From positions 4,836,001-4,900,000 of the forward strand of contig CM057224.1 in the NCBI GenBank assembly GCA_029891385.1: DNA of 64,000 nt. The letters are read 5' to 3'. The notes beneath the pieces were generated by a model. The model saw only the letters and a list, made by a program, of their open reading frames with translations, was not told where the DNA came from and did not search any database. This DNA comes from Erythroxylum novogranatense (lineage: Eukaryota; Streptophyta; Magnoliopsida; Malpighiales; Erythroxylaceae). Shown piece after piece: positions 56,901-64,000 of the stretch. Position 1 is the stretch's first letter. Every line of letters starts with the position of its first letter. Made by a program: the position numbers and the translations under genes.

Positions 56901-59267
56901 GTTACTAGATATAAAGCAACTATATTAGTAACTGTTAATTTTCAGTACAAATGAAAATAGAAAAAATAAATACGAAATTAAACATATCAACACCCAACAT
57001 TTGGTAATGCAGTTCGACACATCTTACCTACATCTGTGAGTCCCTCACTTAACTTAATACTTTCACTAACGACAATAGTTTTATACAAAGCTTTACTAAG
57101 CCGACACTACTCAACTCTTGACACTATCCCTCGTCCTCACAACCTGTGAAAGTATTTCATACCCAATAGTACGACCGCCTCTTACTAACATCAATAGATA
57201 ATTTTCTCAAACATTGTTTAATGATAACGAACAAAATAAACAACTTAATTGATTAAAGTACATTGGAACAAAAACGAAAACACTTGAGATATAACGAAAC
57301 AAATTACCTATAATTTAACTCATTCCAAGACAGTTTTGAAAAATGTTCACCAATTGAAAAGCTTTAATCTACTGCCCAAATCACTTGAAGCTCCAATTGA
57401 AATCAACACCAATCAATTTACCGATCATCGAAAACCACAAAGAAGAAACACACCAGCACTGTAAATCAACTTTATCTCTTACGACTCATCATCGTGGTTA
57501 ACATAAGACAACCCCTTTCAAGAATAAAGACCCAGGTAACATCAAGAACTCAATTGGAAGTGAGCCCAGTACACAAGTTTTCGGCGATTAATAAGAAGGA
57601 ATAGTAACAGTTCACCATCATAGACACATCTAAGAATAAGATTATCTCATCATGTAGGAAGTGTTCACATTATAGAATTCTTCATTCAGCACCTCTACTT
57701 GGTCAAGTGATACACATCCACATCTTTTACAAGATTTAGTCTTTATCTAAGTCAAACAAGAATTATTGTTTAAGTACACCAAAACAACAATTCTTAACCC
57801 ATAGTCCAGCTAGCTTTACCCAATCAAATCCAATGTATCTTCTACCTTATCTTGATTTGAATTTGAAACTACATTATCTTGGAAATCCAATTATCAAAAA
57901 TGCAAAACTAAATAATGAGATATATAACATATATCTTAACATCTTCTCTTCCACCGTATACAACATGACACTTCCATAGCTTTAGACATAGCCAACTTTA
58001 AATAGCCACCTTTAAATAGTCTTAGAGACTCATTCTACTTAATATTTATAACCTAAAGGTTAGAAGAAAGCTTAAACGATTTACTTATAGTATTTCAATT
58101 TTAAGGAACTCAAATCCTGTCTCGATATAAGGATGGTAGCAACAACTTTCAGAGATGAATTTAACATTGTTAACCTTTGTGAAATTTTATGCAAATAAAG
58201 TAACTATAAAATTTTGAGGTGCAAATCTATATATATATATAAAAGTTTCACTTTATTAAAGAATTTCAACAAGATAATGAAATGTTATTTATTCGTTGTT
58301 CATCAAAATATTAGGCAAACACCTACCTTTTGCCAAGTAGTCCGAACAAAAGATTGGTATTTGTCACCAAAATGCCAAGCAGTGTTGAAGTTTTGGCATT
58401 CTAATTTTCAGTGCATAAAGGTTTTTTTCCCTTGTTTTTAACATAAGATCTAGTAAAAAAAAAGCATTATTTTCTCTATTAGTTGCTTGATTTCCTTAGT
58501 TTCAATTATCTAGAGGAAATGTCAGTAAAGTATAAGAGTTTGTTATTTTCTCTTTGATAATTTTTTTAGCGAATGAATTGCAGCACAACTAGTTTTGCTT
58601 CAACACCTATGAAATCAAGTTCTCACTCAATTCCTTCATAACCGTATTGATTATCAACATGATACACAACACAACACACCAGTTTGGCGATAATCATATC
58701 TGAATTCTATAATTGTTAATCATCTGATAAATTCACACCGTTAAAACAGTAGCCAGTTCTAAGCAAACATAAGAAATATGACGCTGCTTCTTCCTTTGTC
58801 TTTAATTTAGTTATTACATCTTCTGCCACTATTTAGAAAATAAGTTAAAATAATAATAAAATAAACTATATTTAACAATGTTTTAAAAATAAAAGTAAAA
58901 TTGGTAAGACAAAATATTTAAACTTTAAAAGGTTTAACTAGTATTAGACCGACATAAAATTTGCTAAAGATTGTTAAATATGATCTGAAATTTGAACTAT
59001 GATTAAAAAATTATGAAATTTGAAATATGATTAAAAAATTGTCGTCACTCATTGAAGAATTTAAAGTTTAATTAAAAATTGTTAAATAAAAACTAATTGA
59101 TTTATTTTAGTTTATAAGAACTTATTAGTTAATGAAGATTAATTAATTAATTAATTAATTGTCCGGTTTTTAACAACATGAATTATTAAAGTAAATCAAA
59201 CTGAAAAGTTGAAAATTAGGCGATTCAAGATTTTTATAGTTGAATCGGTTGAGTTTTTTAATCATTA
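56900..59267. other. No recognised gene
   Basis: AT-rich. A stretch around 56985-57060 (CACCCAACATTTGGTAATGC.., ACCTACATCTGTGAG) recalls the leader of some plant copia LTRs, but no LTR ends were found. Short (AT)n at 58231-58241 and (TTAA)n at 59137-59160. Open frames up to 75 codons lack motifs. Confidence 0.4.
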
Positions 59268-59740
59268 GTATTTAAAACTCTTCTAAGTTGCAATAACTAT
59301 AATAATATTTTTCAAAAAATAATGCAACTATGACCCTCTTGTAAATTAGTTTTAAATCTCCAATTCCATTTGACTTGATGTCTTCGACTAGACAAGATTC
59401 CTGCCCATTCCAATTCTCCATTGGTATTTAAAACTCTTCTAAGTTGCAATAACTATAATAATATTTTTTTTAAAAGTAATGCAACTATGACCCTCTTCGT
59501 TAATTAGTTTAAAATATCCGATTCCATTTGACTTGATGTCTTCGACTAGACAAGATTCCCACCCATTCCAATTCTCCATTGGTATTTAAAACTCTTCTAA
59601 GTTGCAATAACTATAATAATATTTTTTTAAAAGTAATGCAACTATGACCCTCTTCGTAAATTAGTTTAAAATCTCCAATTCCATTTGACTTGTTGTCTTC
59701 GACTAGACAAGATTCCTGCACATGCCAATTCTCCATTGGC
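59268..59740 (+). repeat. Three-copy tandem repeat, unit about 157 bp
   Basis: GTATTTAAAACTCTTCTAAG begins units at 59268, 59424 and 59582. Each contains GCAACTATGACCCTCTT and TTCGACTAGACAAGATTC and ends CCAATTCTCCATTGG. Units are highly similar, so the amplification is recent. Confidence 0.9.
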
Positions 59741-59786
59741 AAATTATTTGCATGGTGTATCCTTTTTTACAATAGATGCCATATAT

Positions 59787-59940
59787 AAAGGTAGAAATCC
59801 TTGTAAGAGATTTCATTCATATCTTTGTTCATTGTTGTATAGTGTATAGCTTTTTAGTAACGTAGAAAGACTTGTAAGAGATTTCATATCTTTGTTTATT
59901 GTTGCATAGTGTATAGCTTTTTAGTAACGTAGAAGGAAAG
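59787..59940 (+). repeat. Tandem duplication, unit about 75 bp
   Basis: CTTGTAAGAGATTTCAT recurs at about 59800 and 59870, each followed by ATAGTGTATAGCTTTTTAGTAACGTAGAA (in parts). A second small, recent tandem expansion next to the 157-bp array. Confidence 0.8.
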
Positions 59941-60860
59941 TGTTAAGTGGAAAAGCAATGCTATATTGAATTATTGATTCCCTGTTGGCTCATGGAATGG
60001 AATCATTTTGTCTGTAGTAATACCGATATTCTGGGAACATCACGTTAAGCTGTATTGCACGAATCCATAAAGTAAGTGATTTTTATTAACAAGATTGTGC
60101 TTCATATAAGAGAAAGGGAACCCCTGTAGTTACTGAAAGCTCCCCACATTTAGTTTTGTCGGCTCAGTAAAAGTCAGGCTTGTCTCAAAAGGGAAGAAGT
60201 ATCGCATAATTGCTTGGTGGAACTCAAAATCACATCATAAATATTCAGTAACCTTGGCTAAAACAATAACAGAAATATATTAACTGTGTTTATTGTTGAA
60301 AAATTAATCGAGATGAAATCATAAACACAATTTGTAATTTCTCCAACGGATTACTTTAATATAATATAACAGGAATTGGAATGAAGTTTATTTAATATAT
60401 TAAAACATTTTTCTTCTCTAATAATATTCTTTTTTCAGAAATTAAAAGAATTATGTTGATAAGAAAAACTCTTAAAAAGTTATATGTGATACAAGAAACA
60501 CCTCTTAGTCAACTCAATTACAAAAATATATTAGTTCTTGTACACTTCATTTGGAGCTTGGAGACCAGTATATTTTATAGTAGTAGCAACTATTTCTATT
60601 CAGTCAACATCATCTCGAGGGAAATTTCAGCTTCCAGAACAGAAATCGTGGACTGGTGCAGAATCTTGCTAGCATCATCTACCTGTCCATCTCCTTAATA
60701 TGCTTGTTGTTACTTGGCTAATACTAATGTTTGTTGTTAAAAATTCTTTCATCCCTTCACATCTAAAGAGCATATGTTCCAGAGTTTACTTCTATTTTGA
60801 ATAGTTTGTAATCTTCCTTTTCTAGATGTTGTCTTTTAGATTCCTGTAAAACTTTATGCT
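59941..60860. other. No recognised gene
   Basis: AT-rich; one piece near 60600-60690 reads in a plus-strand frame like SSRGKFQLPEQKSWTGAES, which could be a gene relic, but I cannot identify it. Confidence 0.3.
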
Positions 60861-60899
60861 CCCAGTCATTATCATTGTAATAATGATTGCTCATATCTT

Positions 60900-61627
60900 A
60901 GGTGATCTCTTGATTCCTTCAGTGTTGCAGAGTTTGCTTATTGAATTCAAGCTAAAAGGACTCCTGATTCTGTTAAGAGTAGTCAAACTATTCTTGATAG
61001 TGAGCTACAAGATAAAGGATAGTTTAAGAGGAGCTTGCTTACACCATAACAGCTTCCGCCAATGTATTTGGTTGATAAAGTTCCTAAGAACTTGATAACA
61101 AGATTGATTGGTGAAGAGTCTAAAAGTATTTCTTAACCACCTTATGTTGTCCTTCTTCGATGAAGCTGTCAATAACAAGTTGTTCAATTGCTCAGTCTCT
61201 AATAATACCAACTGAGTAGAGAAAATAGAACTCAACTCTTGAGAGAGATTAATAGCTATCTTTTGTCCTTTCCTTTTATAGAGAAAGATTAGGGTTTCTT
61301 GAATACTTAATTAAAATAATTTTAACTATAATTAAAGTCTAACTCTAACTCTAATTATAATTATAATTTAATCTTAATAAAATTAAACATCTCATATTTG
61401 ATCCCAAAATTTCTTAAATTTTACTAATTAAGTCCAATATAATTTAAATTAATTGTCTCTTTAGTTACTCTTTATGTGTGATTCATTAGATTTCTAATAT
61501 GTTGACAATAATTATAAGTTATAATTTTAATTCATAATTTAGATTAGATAAATTAAAACTCCTTTTAATTTATCTTTAATTCTTTAATTAAATAATTTAT
61601 AATCATAAATCTAAATTGACATCTAAC
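60900..61627 (-). mobile_element. Ty1-copia LTR (minus strand), probable
   Basis: On the minus strand TGTTAGATGTCAATTTAG begins at 61627, downstream of the RT/RNase H remnant. A TATA box (CTATAAAAGGAAAGG; TATAAAA at 61280-61274) lies about 350 bp inside, followed by a leader with GAGAG-rich sequence. The 3' end was not defined. A plus-strand frame across 60920-61130 also looks codon-like (ILDSELQDKG, a stop, FKRSLLTP), so part of this could instead be a gene relic. Confidence 0.4.
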
Positions 61628-62590
61628 AATATATCATGACTATCTAAATATTAGGAATATCAAAGTAGTTTGACTTAATCTATATATGTATGACTGTAAT
61701 GTATAATTCAATTATTTCATCATCTAATATTTCATTTAGACACAGAGTGTCAAATTATTGTCTTATATTTAAATCTAATCATGTTCATTATTACTAATTA
61801 GTAATTACTCTATAACTAATGTATGAAAACAACTTTTCAAATCTCAATTCACTATAGTTAGAGAATTCCTTAAATCATTACTAATTAAGAACAATAGAAC
61901 ACTTATTCTAATTAGTTTAGGTTAATGAATTTTATTAACTTACTCAATAGTCTTCATATAATCTATACTATATCCAATTACTACCGAATGATCTTTTCTA
62001 AATGGAATAGGTTATAGGTAGCATTAAAATATAATTATGACCATTTGAGATATTTCAAGTAATCTCAAGTTTAAGGATTAATTATACAACCATCATAATG
62101 GAAAATTTCAAAGATGCACAAATAATGCTTCATTTAAAATAATCAAGCCATACTTTTGTTTAAGTATCATTATACTTTAATTTAAAATAATTTACCTTTT
62201 CACACAAAAATAATGACTTTTACCTTTCTATCAATATCTTGTCTTTATGATACTAAAATTATAAACAATTTAAAATAACATGTACATATATAAATCTCAT
62301 AATTATGATCTTATTATAATTTTAATTATATAATAATTATTTTAGGATTTAATCTTTAGTATTATGCATTAAATATAATTAAAAACACAAAATATAAAAA
62401 TGTCTTTATTGAATAAAAAATAATGTCTTGCATTAATTGTAACCAATAGATTTATTACAAAGGTATAAATTGACAATATCCACTTGCATTAAAGTCAATC
62501 GCGATATATCTAATATCACATTCGCCTTATGTTAATTTTATTTTTAAAATATAATAACTTAGTGATAGGATCTATACGATTTTATTTAAT
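61628..62590 (-). other. Non-coding 3' region of the copia element
   Basis: Very AT-rich. On the minus strand ATTCAATAAAGACATTT (about 62410) is a polyadenylation-like sequence often seen between copia pol and the 3' LTR. No coding motifs. Confidence 0.4.
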
Positions 62591-64000
62591 AGAAACTCGC
62601 TTTAATATAATTTATTTCTACTATATTTCCTCCTAATCAAGTGAAACTTCTTAAGTACAAGTTTGAAATGTTGTTGAGACTTTAGTTCTTTTGACTATAC
62701 AATGATTCCATTTTTATCACAGTACAATACTATTGACTCAACAATGCTAGGCATGTACTTTTAACTTTAGAATGTACTTTGCCTTGATCATAGAATTTAC
62801 AATGGTTAGTTGTTTGAAACTTTTATGACTTTCAACACCACCATTTAAAGTAAAGATGAACCTTAATCATGATAAGTTATCATCCTATTCAAATTGAAAA
62901 CTTGCATTTGAATACCCCTAAACTCTTAGTTTAACTCTTTCATAGAGCACATGAATACATTATTTCTTCTTAAGTACGTTACAATGATTTTCACAATCGT
63001 CTAGTGACCATCATTAGGGTTAGCTTGGAATTTTATTGTTATGCTCAAAACATAAGAGATATCTAGTCTTATATATAATATCACATAATTCAATTTATCT
63101 ATCTTTTCCTATGTCTTTGGACATACACTCTTTGAAAAAGGAATCCAATATGATATAGGTAAGATTCCTCTCTTAGAATTATTTATGTTAAACCTATTTA
63201 GTATTTTTCTATGTACGTGGATTGGAATAAAACAAGCAACCTCTTTTATCTATCTTCATAAACCTTGATTCCTAGAGTATAGTTTGTTTCTTCCATATCC
63301 TTCATAGATAAATTCATATCTTTACTTATTGAAGCTTCTGTAGGTCATTTCCAATTAGTAATATGTCATCAATATATAGAATTAGGAAAATGACTACATT
63401 TCAATAACCTTCATATAGATACAGGTTTTGCCCTTAATTTTGATAAAATTGGACTCTTTAATTGTCTCATCAAAATGGATATTTCAACTCTATGATGATT
63501 ACTTAAGTAAATAAATGGGATTTTCCAACTTACTTACTTGTAAAAAAAATGGAATCAAAACGTTTAGCTTGTGTCACATACACATCCTAAGCAAATTCCC
63601 ATCAAGAAATACTATTTTAACATCCTTTTTTTTCTTCGCATTTTGTAATCATGATATGCAGTTATAGCCAACAAGATCCTTATAAGCACTGTTACTAGTG
63701 AAAATGTTTATTAAAATTAACTCCTTATTTTTATTTTTAAGTTTTGGCACTAAAATTGCTTTATATGTATGCATATTACTATTCATATCAATTTTTCTCT
63801 TAAAACTCACTTGCATCTAATTTATAATCCCATTACGTACATCCACGAAAGTCCATATTTAATGATTTTTAAAAAATAAGTTCATATGTAGTGTACATAG
63901 ATTCCATTTCCAATCCTATATCTTTATGCCATGTAGATATTACTTCCTTAAAATTATTAGGCTCGTTGTCTATGGAAATAAATCGTCTTAACTTTTTTTT
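62590..64000 (-). pseudogene. Ty1-copia reverse transcriptase and RNase H, decayed
   Basis: Minus strand, entering from the right window edge. RT motifs in order: NNFKEVISTWHKDIGLEMES (about 63965-63905), KRKIDMNSNMHTYKAIL (about 63800-63755), DVKIVFLDGNLLRM (about 63625-63585; compare DVKTAFLNGNL), LILYIDDILLIGNDL (about 63385-63340, the YxDD catalytic box kept), RFNINNSKRGILP (about 63200-63160). RNase H follows: FTLNGG..SHKSFKQ (about 62870-62820), IKAKYI (for TEAEYI) and CDKNGI-like, ending HFKLVLKKFHLI (about 62650-62620). Integrase would lie beyond the window. Stops and frameshifts throughout. This family differs from the 1-20 kb copia family. Confidence 0.75.

Noticed and set aside
60856..61095. 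Open frames around 60.9-61.1 kb as a host gene
   Set aside because: Short, broken by stops in the best frame, overlapping a probable copia LTR on the other strand, and without recognisable motif.

Overview
This window is repeat-dense nuclear DNA from a flowering plant, probably a eudicot. It shows AT-rich non-coding sequence, spliced genes, Ty1-copia and Ty3-gypsy LTR retrotransposons, a RepHel/RPA Helitron, a Mutator-like (MULE) transposase, a PIF/Harbinger-type element and tRNA-derived SINEs. I see no intact host gene; almost every coding stretch is a broken transposon gene or a captured exon.

Layout. 1-9.9 kb: remnants of one Ty1-copia family on both strands, with RNase H tails, an extra ORF downstream of RNase H, a polypurine tract, and LTRs full of short tandem repeats. 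About 10-17.5 kb: a degenerate Helitron on the minus strand with an HUH Rep/PIF1-helicase gene followed by an RPA-like gene. 17.5-22.2 kb: tandem and dispersed pieces of the same copia family. 22.2-24.3 kb: an unassigned repeat with a 459-bp tandem duplication and a recurring hairpin. 24.4-25.4 kb: a decayed Ty3-gypsy gag. 26.80-36.75 kb: a PIF/Harbinger-like element (TSD TAA) carrying a proteasome alpha-5 exon fragment, split by a 7.4-kb non-coding LTR element (LARD, TSD ATAGA).

38.5-55.8 kb: a decayed MULE transposase gene split by a long solo LTR (TSD TGACT). That LTR was itself invaded by a second solo LTR (TSD ATAAT) and, at its right edge, by a head/tail-inverted cluster of three SINE copies (TSD AACAT). 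A third solo LTR (TSD AGGTA) sits further downstream, inside a tandem duplication of the MULE 3' end. 55.8-60.9 kb: weak LTR remnants and small tandem arrays. 61-64 kb: a decayed Ty1-copia RT/RNase H with its LTR, on the minus strand.

The elements do not form a pathway; the window records successive insertions. The most informative results are the nesting order fixed by matching target-site duplications, the exon-carrying PIF/Harbinger element, the minisatellite modules and intron-like splice sites inside the gypsy LTRs, and the inverted SINE trimer. Coordinates of degenerate elements are approximate, and all family assignments rest on motifs read by eye.
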